In this document: one piece after another, positions 27,253-34,587 of the stretch | Numbering within the stretch: the stretch's first letter is position 1 | Layout of the letters: each line of letters starts with the position of its first letter | Assembly (NCBI GenBank): GCA_028284415.1 | Contig: JANQRU010000004.1 | Span: forward strand, 1,753,058-1,817,057 | Source: Pyrinomonadaceae bacterium | Lineage (GTDB): Bacteria; Acidobacteriota; Blastocatellia; Pyrinomonadales; Pyrinomonadaceae | Direction of reading: 5' to 3' | DNA: 64,000 nucleotides | Translations under genes and position numbers: made by a program | The notes under the pieces: model-generated | The model's input: only the letters and a program-made list of their open reading frames with translations | The model's database searches: none | What the model was told of the DNA's origin: nothing

Positions 27253-27819
27253 ATGAAAAAGGTATTATTTTTAACCGTATTATTAATGATTGTTTCATTA
27301 GGTTTAGGATGTCCTTCATCTCCGAGTGATCCAAATGCTAATGTTAATACAGAAAATTCTTCGTCTGAGACAACTGAAGGAAATAAATCCGAAACAGACG
27401 CTAATTCTGAAGATAAAACAGAAACCGATGGTAATAGCGAGGATTCAAAAGATTCAGAAAATAAATCGGATTCTGATTCTACTGACGGCAAAAAAGATTC
27501 GGATAAAAAGGAAACTGGAACAGATAGTAGCAAAGAAACAAGCACGACTTCGCAGGAAAAAGGTAGTGATAGAAATCTTGGCGAAAAAGCTGTGGAAGGA
27601 ACAAAAGATGGTGTAAAAACAGGAGCAGAGAAAACTACTGACGCTACTAAGACTGGAGCACAAAAAACAGGTGGGGCAGTTAAAAAAGGAGCAAAGAAAA
27701 CTACCAGAGCAACAAAAACAGGAGCTAAAAAGACTGCGGGGGCTGTTAAAAAAGGAGCTAAAAAAACTGCCGATGGTGCGAAGAAAGCAGGCAAAAAAGT
27801 AAAAGATATTTTTAACTGA
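27253..27819 (+). CDS. Low-complexity lipoprotein with acidic and histone-H1-like basic halves
   Basis: 188 residues. A lipoprotein signal ends at Cys20 (LGLGC). Residues about 25-105 are rich in Asp, Glu, Ser and Thr. Residues about 110-188 are lysine- and alanine-rich repeats such as KTGAKKTAGAVKKGAKK, like the tail of histone H1 proteins. A good AGGAGAGG box precedes the ATG. The charge split could let the tail bind DNA or another polyanion at the membrane surface, but that is a guess. The antisense strand is also open over most of its length, which is a side effect of low complexity. Confidence 0.75.
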   Translation: MKKVLFLTVLLMIVSLGLGCPSSPSDPNANVNTENSSSETTEGNKSETDANSEDKTETDGNSEDSKDSENKSDSDSTDGKKDSDKKETGTDSSKETSTTSQEKGSDRNLGEKAVEGTKDGVKTGAEKTTDATKTGAQKTGGAVKKGAKKTTRATKTGAKKTAGAVKKGAKKTADGAKKAGKKVKDIFN

Positions 27820-27855
27820 ATGAAATTAAGTATGTGAACTAAATTAAGTTTTGAA

Positions 27856-27992
27856 AAGGAGTGTAAGCATCCCTATTCGCAAGTTCGCTGTTTTTTAGCG
27901 GACTAATTTGTTTCCTCATCCCTTAAATCATCAACCTTTTCTCGATTGCTAAAAGAAACGCAATCGTACAAGCAAGGATGCTCGCACTCCTT
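27856..27992. repeat. Palindromic intergenic element
   Basis: The ends are 17-base inverted copies with two mismatches (27856-27872 and 27976-27992). Internal shorter hairpins lie near 27895 and 27940. No reading frame is inside. It looks like a non-autonomous interspersed element, although only one copy is in the window. Confidence 0.55.
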
Positions 27993-27997
27993 CCAAA

Positions 27998-28025
27998 CAT
28001 CTGAAATCTGTAATTTGTAATCTGA
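27998..28025. repeat. Four-unit heptad repeat
   Basis: Units catctga, aatctgt, aatttgt, aatctga directly follow the palindromic element and run up to the promoter of the proline iminopeptidase gene. Confidence 0.7.
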
Positions 28026-28036
28026 AAACCTTTTCC

Positions 28037-28044
28037 TGTATTAT
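28037..28044 (+). promoter_or_regulatory. -10 box giving a near-leaderless mRNA
   Basis: TATTAT at 28039-28044, preceded by TG, would place the transcript start about 2-3 bases before the ATG at 28054. No Shine-Dalgarno is present. Confidence 0.5.
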
Positions 28045-28053
28045 TTCGCCTAT

Positions 28054-29010
28054 ATGAAAGAACTATATCCTGAGATAGAACCCTTTGAGTCGGGAATGCT
28101 TGAGGTTTCCGATATTCATACGATTTATTGGGAAAGATGTGGAAATCCTGAAGGGATTCCGGTTGTTTTCTTGCATGGCGGACCGGGTGGCGGTTTGATT
28201 CCGATGTATCGCCAGTTTTTCGATCCCGAAGCGTATCAAATAATTCTGTTTGACCAGAGAGGTTCGGGAAAATCTATTCCACACGCCGAATTAGAAGGAA
28301 ACACAACTTGGGATTTGATCAAAGACATAGAAACTTTGCGTGAAAAGTTTGGTGTTGAAAAATGGTACGTTTTTGGCGGTTCTTGGGGAAGCACACTTTC
28401 ATTGGCTTATGCTGAAACTCATCCTGACAGAGTTCGCGGGTTGGTCTTACGCGGTATCTTTTTAACCCGTCCAAAAGAATTAAAATGGTTTTATCAATAT
28501 GGTGCGTCGGAAATTTATCCAGACTTTTGGCAGCGTTATCGGGATGAAATACCCGAAGATGAACGTGGCGATATGATGACGGCATACTATAAACGTTTGA
28601 TAAGCGATGATGAGCAGACAAGAATTTCTGCTGCACGAGCTTGGAGTGTTTGGGAAGGTTCGACCTCAAAGCTTTTTCCTGATGAGGATTTAATGAATCA
28701 CTGGGAAGACCCCATGGAGGCTCTAGCTTTGGCAAGAATCGAATGCCATTATTTTATGAATAATTCTTTTTTCCCGACAGAAAATTATTTAATTGAGAAC
28801 ATAGATAAAATTCGCCATATTCCCACAGTAATTGTGCAAGGGCGTTATGACGTTGTTTGTCCCGCTGTTTCCGCTTGGGAATTGCATACGGCTTTTCCCG
28901 AATCGGAACTACATATAATTGCTGACGCCGGACATTCGATTTCGGAGAAGGGAATTACAGCAGCTTTGGTTGATGCAACCGATAGATTTAGAGATAAGGA
29001 AAATAGTTAA
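28054..29010 (+). CDS. pip: Proline iminopeptidase (S33 alpha/beta hydrolase)
   Basis: Removes N-terminal proline from peptides; cytosolic, 318 residues, usual length. The oxyanion motif HGGPGGG (about 41-47), DQRGSGKS (71-78) and nucleophile elbow GGSWGSTLSLAYA (Ser about 110) are diagnostic. The acid Asp lies in QGRYDVVCP and the catalytic His in ADAGHSISE near the C-terminus. The start appears leaderless. A small gene follows after 3 bases. Confidence 0.94.
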   Translation: MKELYPEIEPFESGMLEVSDIHTIYWERCGNPEGIPVVFLHGGPGGGLIPMYRQFFDPEAYQIILFDQRGSGKSIPHAELEGNTTWDLIKDIETLREKFGVEKWYVFGGSWGSTLSLAYAETHPDRVRGLVLRGIFLTRPKELKWFYQYGASEIYPDFWQRYRDEIPEDERGDMMTAYYKRLISDDEQTRISAARAWSVWEGSTSKLFPDEDLMNHWEDPMEALALARIECHYFMNNSFFPTENYLIENIDKIRHIPTVIVQGRYDVVCPAVSAWELHTAFPESELHIIADAGHSISEKGITAALVDATDRFRDKENS

Positions 29011-29013
29011 GTT

Positions 29014-29241
29014 ATGCCGTTATTGAAGATAAAAGGTTGGGACACAGGACGAAATCAGGTTGCGATGGTTGCACTTCTACAAAAAAGTTTGGGAATGAAC
29101 GAAATGCAATCTAAGGAATTGGCGGAAGCTATGCACGCAGGTAAAGTTATCAATCTAAACTTTGAAGATGCTGATTTTGCACAGAATTTAGCCGAACAGT
29201 TAACCGAACTCGGTGCAAAAGTTAGTCTTGATGAAGAATAA
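29014..29241 (+). CDS. Small protein, ribosomal L7/L12-like fold suspected
   Basis: 75 residues, no family recognised with certainty. The alternating pattern (VAMVALLQKSLGMNEMQSKELAEAMHAGKVI, then AEQLTELGAKVSLDEE) resembles the C-terminal domain of L7/L12 and similar small proteins. It has no signal peptide. It sits 3 bases after the proline iminopeptidase stop and is probably co-translated. Confidence 0.6.
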   Translation: MPLLKIKGWDTGRNQVAMVALLQKSLGMNEMQSKELAEAMHAGKVINLNFEDADFAQNLAEQLTELGAKVSLDEE

Positions 29242-29350
29242 TTTTTTGCCGATAGCGTGTGAAAAGATGAAAGTTCGTCTGATTAGCTGTATTATAAGTT
29301 TATAAAACTTTTCGCAATTTATTTGCGTCAGAATAGACAGGATAAGAATT

Positions 29351-29611
29351 ATGTTTGGATCAACAGAAATTATTTTAATCGTTTTAGCGGTATTTTTGCT
29401 TTTTGGGGCGAGTCGTTTGCCGAAATTAGCAAAATCCTTAGGGCAAAGTCGCAAGGCATTTAAAGAGGGTATGGAAGAAGCCGAAAAAGAATTTAATGGT
29501 GAGGAAGAAATGAAAGTAATTGATTCGCCCGATGCACCGAAAATAACTAGCATGAGTGATGATGAATTAGCGGCTGAAATGCAGAAACGTGCGGAAGCTA
29601 AGCAGTCATAA
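29351..29611 (+). CDS. tatA: Twin-arginine translocase subunit TatA/TatE
   Basis: Pore-forming subunit of the Tat export system; 86 residues. It has one N-terminal membrane helix (about 5-20) with the conserved FG before the amphipathic helix (LLFGASRLPKLAKSLGQSRKAFKEG), then an acidic tail. tatB and tatC are not nearby, so this is a single-gene locus. It ends in a hairpin shared with the convergent gene. Confidence 0.92.
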   Translation: MFGSTEIILIVLAVFLLFGASRLPKLAKSLGQSRKAFKEGMEEAEKEFNGEEEMKVIDSPDAPKITSMSDDELAAEMQKRAEAKQS

Positions 29612-29612
29612 A

Positions 29613-29635
29613 AGAGAGATTAAGTTAATCTCTCT
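29613..29635. terminator. Shared hairpin between tatA and the convergent gene
   Basis: A perfect 10-bp stem (29613-29622 with 29626-29635) with a 3-base loop. It includes the stop codon of the minus-strand gene. Confidence 0.6.
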
Positions 29636-30410
29636 CACCTGCAAAAACAGTCGCTTTGACAGAAAAGCGAAAAGTCATACCATCGCAATCTTCATCAATT
29701 TTTTGAGCAAGTTTTTTGACAACTTGCTCTTTTTCTTTGTCATCAAGAAATCCCAACCAAACAGGCAAAAAGAAAAACTCCATCAATGGCGATTTAATAA
29801 ATTCTTCGCCGTCTTTAAACTCAAATATCTCATTTTCCGTAAAAGTTTCGATATTTATTAAATCTAAGTCTTTCGCAATTTCTTCTATTAATTCGAGAGT
29901 TGGAAGTTCGGTAATAAGATTTTCGATATTTTCGCTTTTATCTAATAAATCTAAGTCTGAAAAGACTTCCCAGAGATATGAGAAAATTTCTCCGAAACTT
30001 CTTGATGTCGGTAGAAATACTACGACCTTTCCATCTGAAGCTCGAACAGCATTTCCAAAGAAGTTTTTTATTTCAGAAGGTTTCAGAAGACTTCCATCGG
30101 CTAAAACAAAATCTGATTCGGCTAAGGGCAAAGAGGTGGAGAAATCAATTTCTGTTTTGGTCGCTTGAGCCTTTGCTTGTGCGATCGTTTGTAATTCTTC
30201 TGTTTCGCAAACAGGAAAAATTTCACTGTCATCATCGAGTTTTTCGCTTATTTCGATTGAATGGTTTCCCACTCCTGCATTGAGATATGTTAGGTTTTCG
30301 ATATTTTCTAGTTTTATATTCTTATCAAATATCTCTGTAAATCTTTGAGTCCATTCCGGCTCAATATAAAGCCCTCGTAAGTAGGCTATTTCTTTATCAT
30401 TTTTACTCAT
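29625..30410 (-). CDS. Putative SAM-dependent methyltransferase-like protein
   Basis: 261 residues, acidic. A Rossmann-like opening is suggested by LTYLNAGVGNHSIEISEKL (about residues 40-58), where the usual GxGxG is reduced to AGVG. A strand with an acidic end (FPVCETEE) and a later motif (SDFVLADGSLLKPSEIKNFF) follow. This is consistent with a class I methyltransferase fold but weak, so the call is tentative. No membrane segment. Transcribed alone. Confidence 0.5.
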   Translation of the reverse strand: MSKNDKEIAYLRGLYIEPEWTQRFTEIFDKNIKLENIENLTYLNAGVGNHSIEISEKLDDDSEIFPVCETEELQTIAQAKAQATKTEIDFSTSLPLAESDFVLADGSLLKPSEIKNFFGNAVRASDGKVVVFLPTSRSFGEIFSYLWEVFSDLDLLDKSENIENLITELPTLELIEEIAKDLDLINIETFTENEIFEFKDGEEFIKSPLMEFFFLPVWLGFLDDKEKEQVVKKLAQKIDEDCDGMTFRFSVKATVFAGERD

Positions 30411-30486
30411 AATTTCAATTTATCGCATTGGCTGATAAATAATCAAAAGGGCAGAAAGTTTGAGATAGATTTATAAAGTTACCAAA

Positions 30487-30530
30487 AGAAAAAAGTGCTT
30501 CGTTTTGTGACTACTACAAAGCACTTTTTT
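30487..30530 (-). terminator. Terminator of the EVE-domain gene
   Basis: An 11-bp stem (30490-30500 with 30519-30529). On the minus strand it is followed by a T-rich run. Confidence 0.8.
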
Positions 30531-30550
30531 CTGATTCATTAAAATTAGTC

Positions 30551-30958
30551 TTAATCTTGTGACATCGCAAGAATTTTGTCGAAATGAGCATTTGAAACTG
30601 GCATTACAGAAAGTCGCGTCTGTTTGATAAGTTTAAGCCCTTCAAAAAAGTCATTTTCTTCTTTGATCTGCTTGAGTGTTACTTCGTTTTCAAATTGCTC
30701 AACGGGTTCAATATCAACCCAAGTCCAGCGGTCGTCTTCGGGGCTTGTGTAACCGCCATCAGAAATAACTTTCGCAACGCCTTGTACAGCTTTAACATCG
30801 CCTGAATTGTAAAACAGAACCAAATCACCTTTTTTCATTTCGCGTATAAAGTTTCTGGCTTGGTAATTTTTTACCTTTTTCCAGACGCGTTTTCCGTCTT
30901 CCATAAACTCTTCAAAAGTGCATTTTTTCGGCTCTTCCTTCATTAACCAATGATTCAT
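30551..30958 (-). CDS. EVE-domain protein
   Basis: 135 residues matching the whole EVE domain (PUA-like fold), as in human THYN1: HWLMKEEPKKCTFEEF start, VWKKVKNYQARNFIREMKKGDLVLFY, and the RLSVMPVSNAHFDKIL end. EVE domains bind modified bases in DNA or RNA. No restriction or McrB-type gene is adjacent, so this is the stand-alone housekeeping form. Confidence 0.9.
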   Translation of the reverse strand: MNHWLMKEEPKKCTFEEFMEDGKRVWKKVKNYQARNFIREMKKGDLVLFYNSGDVKAVQGVAKVISDGGYTSPEDDRWTWVDIEPVEQFENEVTLKQIKEENDFFEGLKLIKQTRLSVMPVSNAHFDKILAMSQD

Positions 30959-31092
30959 AAAAATTAAACCTTCCTGTTTGATTTTGTTAAAGAATTTAAT
31001 TGCTCAAAGTTAGTTTAACATCTAGGGTTTAGAGTAAAAAGTAGGTAGTAAAATTATAGCTTTTTACAGCTAAAAATATGGACAATCTAATC

Positions 31093-31121
31093 TTGACATA
31101 AAAGTAAGGATTTGAGATTCT
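31093..31121 (+). promoter_or_regulatory. Promoter of the rrf2-sufB operon with a shared motif
   Basis: A -35 TTGACA (31093-31098) and a weak -10 GATTCT (31116-31121) are 17 bases apart. The block from the -35 through about 31125 matches the carbonic anhydrase promoter at 33544-33576 in 27 of 33 positions. A looser match lies upstream of sufC. It is a candidate operator for the Rrf2 regulator encoded next. Confidence 0.6.
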
Positions 31122-31165
31122 TTAGCTTAAAGTAATTTTTATAAACTTAAACTGGTAAAAAAAAG

Positions 31166-31645
31166 ATGAAAATTTCAGCCCAAGAAGAATACGGATTAAG
31201 ATGTCTTTTGCAACTTGCAAGTTTAGGCGAAGATGAAACTCTTACACTTGGAGATATTGCCAAAAAAGAAGGAATTTCACAGGCAAATGCGGGCAAATTG
31301 ATGTGGCTCTTAAACAAAGGCGGATTTGTAAAAGCCACACGCGGAACGAAGGGCGGATACAGTCTTTCGCGTCCGTCAAAAGAGATTTATTTAAGCGAAG
31401 TCATCAAAGTTTTAGATGATGACGAAATTGAAGGGCATTGTGAGAGTTATACAGGGGTTTTAGATTCTTGCGTTCACAAAGGTGATTGTGGGATTCGCCC
31501 GGTCATTATCGGATTGCATGAGATTGTCCAAAATGCCTTATCTGATATAACTTTGGCACAACTTTTAGGAACTGAAAAGAAGGTAGATGAAAGATTTCAT
31601 CGCATACACGGGCTAAAGCAAGTGTCCGTAAATATAGGTAAATAG
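31166..31645 (+). CDS. Rrf2-family regulator with iron-sulfur cysteines (IscR/SufR-like)
   Basis: 159 residues. A winged-helix domain ([18 protein letters not shown], then [13 protein letters not shown] and the wing [13 protein letters not shown]) is followed by a cluster-binding loop with Cys92, Cys102 and Cys108, as in IscR, where three Cys hold a [2Fe-2S] cluster. The spacing (10 and 6) is wider than in E. coli IscR. Located directly ahead of sufB (37-base gap), it most likely senses Fe-S status and controls this operon and itself. Confidence 0.9.
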   Translation: MKISAQEEYGLRCLLQLASLGEDETLTLGDIAKKEGISQANAGKLMWLLNKGGFVKATRGTKGGYSLSRPSKEIYLSEVIKVLDDDEIEGHCESYTGVLDSCVHKGDCGIRPVIIGLHEIVQNALSDITLAQLLGTEKKVDERFHRIHGLKQVSVNIGK

Positions 31646-31682
31646 CAGTTTTTTTGAACATAAGGGAAGATTTATAAGAAAT

Positions 31683-33122
31683 ATGTCAACAGCAACAGAA
31701 TTTTTATCAAATAGGGAATATAAATACGGTTTTGTAACGGATATTGAAACAGAAACAATTCCGAAAGGACTTACGGAAGATACGATTAGGCTAATTTCAG
31801 CTAAGAAAAATGAACCTGAATGGATGCTCGAATTTCGACTTAAGGCTTTTCGTCAGTGGCAGAAAATGGAAGAGCCAAATTATTGGGCGAACTTTGAATA
31901 TCCGAAGGTGGATTTTCAAGACATAACCTATTACGCCGCTCCAAAGGAAAAAGAACAAAAGAAATCTTTGGACGAGGTTGATCCCGAATTGCTTGATACG
32001 TTTGAGAAATTGGGGATTCCTTTGTCCGAGCAAAAGATGCTTGCGAACGTAGCGGTTGATGCTGTTTTCGATTCGGTTTCGGTAGCGACCACATTTAAGG
32101 AAAAGCTTAAAAAAGCGGGCGTGATTTTCTGCTCTTTCTCGGAAGCGGTCGAAGAATATCCCGAACTTGTCAAAAAGTATTTGGGTTCGGTCGTACCGAC
32201 TTCGGACAATTTTTATGCGGCTTTGAATTCGGCGGTTTTCTCTGACGGTTCATTCGTTTTCATTCCAAAAGGCGTCCGTTGCCCAATGGAACTTTCAACA
32301 TATTTCCGCATCAACACGCAGGAATCGGGACAATTTGAAAGAACTCTAATCGTAGCGGAAGAAGGCGGTTATGTGGCTTATAATGAAGGTTGTACTGCTC
32401 CACAGTTCGACACAAATCAAATGCACGCGGCGGTTGTCGAACTTGTTGCTTTAGACGATGCTGAAATTAAATATTCGACTGTACAGAATTGGTATGCGGG
32501 TGATGAAAACGGCAAAGGCGGAATCTATAATTTCGTAACAAAACGCGGTGCGTGTCGTGGTAAAAATTCGAAAATCTCTTGGACGCAGGTTGAAACCGGT
32601 TCGGCGATCACTTGGAAATATCCGTCCGTAATTTTGCAGGGCGATAATTCGATTGGCGAATTTTATTCGGTCGCTTTGACAAACAACGCACAGGTTGCCG
32701 ATACGGGAACAAAGATGATTCACCTTGGCAAAAACACGCGTTCGACAATTATTTCCAAAGGTATTTCGGCAGGAAAATCGAACAATTCGTATCGTGGTTT
32801 GGTCAAAGTTATGCCGAAAGCGGAAGGGGCGAGAAACTATACGCAGTGCGATTCGATGCTCATCGGCGACAAATGCGAAGCGAACACATTTCCATACATC
32901 GAGGTGATGAACAACACCGCAAGCGTCGAACACGAAGCGACGACTTCGAGAATTAGCGAAGAACAAATGTTCTATTTACAACAACGCGGGCTTTCCGAAG
33001 AAGATTCGATCTCGCTCATCATCAACGGTTTCTGCAAAGAAGTCTTCCGCGAACTTCCGATGGAATATGCGGTCGAGGCTCAGAAATTGCTTGGATTGAA
33101 ACTCGAAAATAGCGTTGGATAA
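31683..33122 (+). CDS. sufB: Fe-S cluster assembly scaffold SufB
   Basis: A 479-residue cytosolic SUF scaffold on which clusters form within the SufBC2D complex. Diagnostic blocks are [84 protein letters not shown] and the late [19 protein letters not shown]. Unlike the usual sufB-sufC-sufD order, sufC begins about 5 kb downstream, after RidA, carbonic anhydrase, transporter and other genes. Confidence 0.98.
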   Translation: MSTATEFLSNREYKYGFVTDIETETIPKGLTEDTIRLISAKKNEPEWMLEFRLKAFRQWQKMEEPNYWANFEYPKVDFQDITYYAAPKEKEQKKSLDEVDPELLDTFEKLGIPLSEQKMLANVAVDAVFDSVSVATTFKEKLKKAGVIFCSFSEAVEEYPELVKKYLGSVVPTSDNFYAALNSAVFSDGSFVFIPKGVRCPMELSTYFRINTQESGQFERTLIVAEEGGYVAYNEGCTAPQFDTNQMHAAVVELVALDDAEIKYSTVQNWYAGDENGKGGIYNFVTKRGACRGKNSKISWTQVETGSAITWKYPSVILQGDNSIGEFYSVALTNNAQVADTGTKMIHLGKNTRSTIISKGISAGKSNNSYRGLVKVMPKAEGARNYTQCDSMLIGDKCEANTFPYIEVMNNTASVEHEATTSRISEEQMFYLQQRGLSEEDSISLIINGFCKEVFRELPMEYAVEAQKLLGLKLENSVG

Positions 33123-33125
33123 AAA

Positions 33126-33506
33126 ATGAAAAAAATCAAAATTCCAAACACATCTGGTCCGAAAGGACATTATTCTCCAGCCGTTGTTCACAACGGCTTG
33201 ATTTTTGTTTCAGGGCAATTACCAATTGATCCTGAAACGGGTGAGGAGAAAACGGATTCTATCGAAACACAGACTGAGCAGTGTTTACGAAATGTTGAGG
33301 ATTTGCTTAAAGAAGCGGGGAGTGATTTGGGAGGCGTTTTAAAGTTTACAATTTTTGTTTCGGACGAGAGTTTATGGGAAGCAGTAAACGAAACTTATAA
33401 GAAAATTATGGGCAGACACAAGCCTGCACGGGCAATTATTCCGGTCGGGAAATTTCGCGGAGACTTTTTGATAGAGATCGAGGCGATTGCTGCTGTTAAG
33501 TGGTAA
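33126..33506 (+). CDS. RidA-family reactive-intermediate deaminase
   Basis: 126 residues, usual length for YjgF/YER057c/UK114 proteins that hydrolyse enamine/imine intermediates, protecting PLP enzymes. Conserved parts are GHYSPAVVHNGLIFVSGQLP, the acidic TEQCLRNVEDLLKEAG and the C-terminal PARAIIPVG...LIEIEAIA, with the catalytic Arg in PARAI. It starts 3 bases after sufB, so the two are translationally linked. That pairing places a PLP-damage control protein beside Fe-S assembly. Confidence 0.93.
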   Translation: MKKIKIPNTSGPKGHYSPAVVHNGLIFVSGQLPIDPETGEEKTDSIETQTEQCLRNVEDLLKEAGSDLGGVLKFTIFVSDESLWEAVNETYKKIMGRHKPARAIIPVGKFRGDFLIEIEAIAAVKW

Positions 33507-33543
33507 AGCTAATAACAAAAAATAGAATTAGTAAAATTTATAC

Positions 33544-33572
33544 TTGACAAAAAAGTAAAGATTTAATATTCT
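33544..33572 (+). promoter_or_regulatory. Promoter of the riboswitch-carbonic anhydrase transcript
   Basis: A consensus -35 TTGACA (33544-33549) and -10 TATTCT (33567-33572) are 17 bases apart. Transcription should start near 33579-33582, at the 5' edge of the riboswitch. The spacer is nearly the same sequence as in the rrf2 promoter. Confidence 0.85.
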
Positions 33573-33581
33573 TCAAACAAT

Positions 33582-33670
33582 GAAAGGGGAGTAGATTGCC
33601 CAAGTGGTTCGATAAATCGTCATTACGGTTACAAAAACCCGGTTTATTGAGTAAAGTTTCGAGACCTTTC
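33582..33670 (+). promoter_or_regulatory. yybP-ykoY manganese riboswitch aptamer
   Basis: The conserved parts of the yybP-ykoY class appear in order: GGGGAGTAG at 33586-33594, TCGTCA at 33617-33622, ACCCGG at 33637-33642 and AGACC at 33662-33666. P1 pairs GAAAGG (33582-33587) with CCTTTC (33665-33670), and a second helix pairs ATAAA (33612-33616) with TTTAT (33643-33647). This class binds Mn2+ and usually turns genes on at high Mn. The 3' arm of P1 is also the 5' arm of the terminator that follows, which fits an ON switch: Mn-stabilised P1 blocks termination. Confidence 0.92.
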
Positions 33671-33714
33671 GCAAACATTTGTTCGCAAGCATTTGTAGGC
33701 GAAAGGTCTTTTTC
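33662..33714 (+). terminator. Riboswitch-controlled intrinsic terminator
   Basis: An 11-bp stem (33662-33672 with 33699-33709) merges into a T-run through 33713. The left arm overlaps the P1 3' strand (33665-33670), so aptamer and terminator exclude each other. Confidence 0.9.
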
Positions 33715-33781
33715 TATATCTTGAGTGAAGTATCTACAGACCTTTTTGATAAATATATTAACGAACAAGGGAGGATAAGAA

Positions 33782-34474
33782 ATGAAATTTCTTAAATTAT
33801 TTACATTATCATTAGTATTGGCGTTCGCCGGTATTTCAGTTCAAGCTCAGCAGACCAAGGCGTCTCAGTCTGCAATGTCACCACAGAAAGCATTACAACT
33901 CTTAAAAGAGGGTAATGAAAGATACGTTAAAAATAAGCTAAAAAACAACAAAAACTTTCGCAAGCAAGCAACTACTACGGCAAAAGGACAATATCCGTAT
34001 GCGACGATTTTGAGTTGTATTGACTCTCGTGTATCCGCTGAAGAAGTATTTGATCTTGGAAATGGGGATGCTTTTAACGGAAGAGTAGCAGGAAATATTG
34101 TCAATCCTGATATGCTTGGTAGTTTTGAGTTTGCTACAAAGGTAGCAGGTTCTAAAGTATTGTTAGTATTAGGACATTCAAGCTGCGGTGCAGTTAAAGG
34201 TGCAATTGATGGGGCTGAGTTGGGATTACTTTCAGTTTTACTTGACAGATTCGAGCCGGCAGTTAAGTTAGTTGGTCAGAGCTGGAAAGATGGAGAGAAA
34301 AATTCTAAAAACACACCATTTGTTGACGCTGTAACAGAAGCCAACGTTAAGTTGACGATGGAAGACATTAAAAAGCAGAGTGCCGTGATGAAAGAAATGA
34401 TCGAGTCGGGTGATCTTTTGTTGGTCGGTGGTATTTATGACCTCGAAAGCGGTAAAGTTACATTTATGAATTAA
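33782..34474 (+). CDS. Exported beta-class carbonic anhydrase
   Basis: Interconverts CO2 and bicarbonate; 230 residues, usual for beta-CAs. A signal peptide (about 1-22, ending SVQAQ) puts it in the periplasm, unlike cytosolic Can. Zinc ligands are Cys79 (SCIDSRV), His132 and Cys135 (GHSSCGAV), with the catalytic dyad Asp81-Arg83. A strong GGGAGG box lies upstream. Expression is predicted to depend on Mn through the riboswitch in the leader, and perhaps on Fe-S status through the promoter. The next gene is an SbtA bicarbonate transporter. I know of no such riboswitch target for a carbonic anhydrase, but a search is needed to say it is new. Confidence 0.95.
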   Translation: MKFLKLFTLSLVLAFAGISVQAQQTKASQSAMSPQKALQLLKEGNERYVKNKLKNNKNFRKQATTTAKGQYPYATILSCIDSRVSAEEVFDLGNGDAFNGRVAGNIVNPDMLGSFEFATKVAGSKVLLVLGHSSCGAVKGAIDGAELGLLSVLLDRFEPAVKLVGQSWKDGEKNSKNTPFVDAVTEANVKLTMEDIKKQSAVMKEMIESGDLLLVGGIYDLESGKVTFMN

Positions 34475-34502
34475 TTACTAGTTTTTTTCATAAAACAACA
34501 AC

Positions 34503-34549
34503 AGGTGCGGTTTTGGGAATATCTCCTCAGAATCGCACCTAAATTTTTA
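34503..34549 (+). terminator. Terminator of the carbonic anhydrase gene
   Basis: A 15-bp stem with several G-U pairs (34503-34517 with 34526-34540) and an 8-base loop is followed by AAATTTTTAT. It is likely strong, so the transporter gene probably has its own promoter. Confidence 0.8.
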
Positions 34550-34551
34550 TG

Positions 34552-34579
34552 TTGAGTTAAAGTAAATAATCCTTATAGT
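34552..34579 (+). promoter_or_regulatory. Probable promoter of the sbtA-like gene
   Basis: TTGAGT (34552-34557) and TATAGT (34574-34579) are 16 bases apart. The start of RNA would fall about 34586-34588, on the ATG, giving a leaderless mRNA; no Shine-Dalgarno is seen. Confidence 0.55.
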
Positions 34580-34587
34580 AATAACCG

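Noticed and set aside
27210..27794. Minus-strand open frame of 194 codons opposite the lipoprotein gene
   Set aside because: It is a mirror of low-complexity coding sequence, has no ribosome site, and the plus-strand gene has a signal, lipobox and AGGAGAGG box.
33595..33610. A tRNA-like or T-box structure in the leader of the anhydrase gene
   Set aside because: The conserved blocks are those of yybP-ykoY; no T-box sequence or specifier loop is found.
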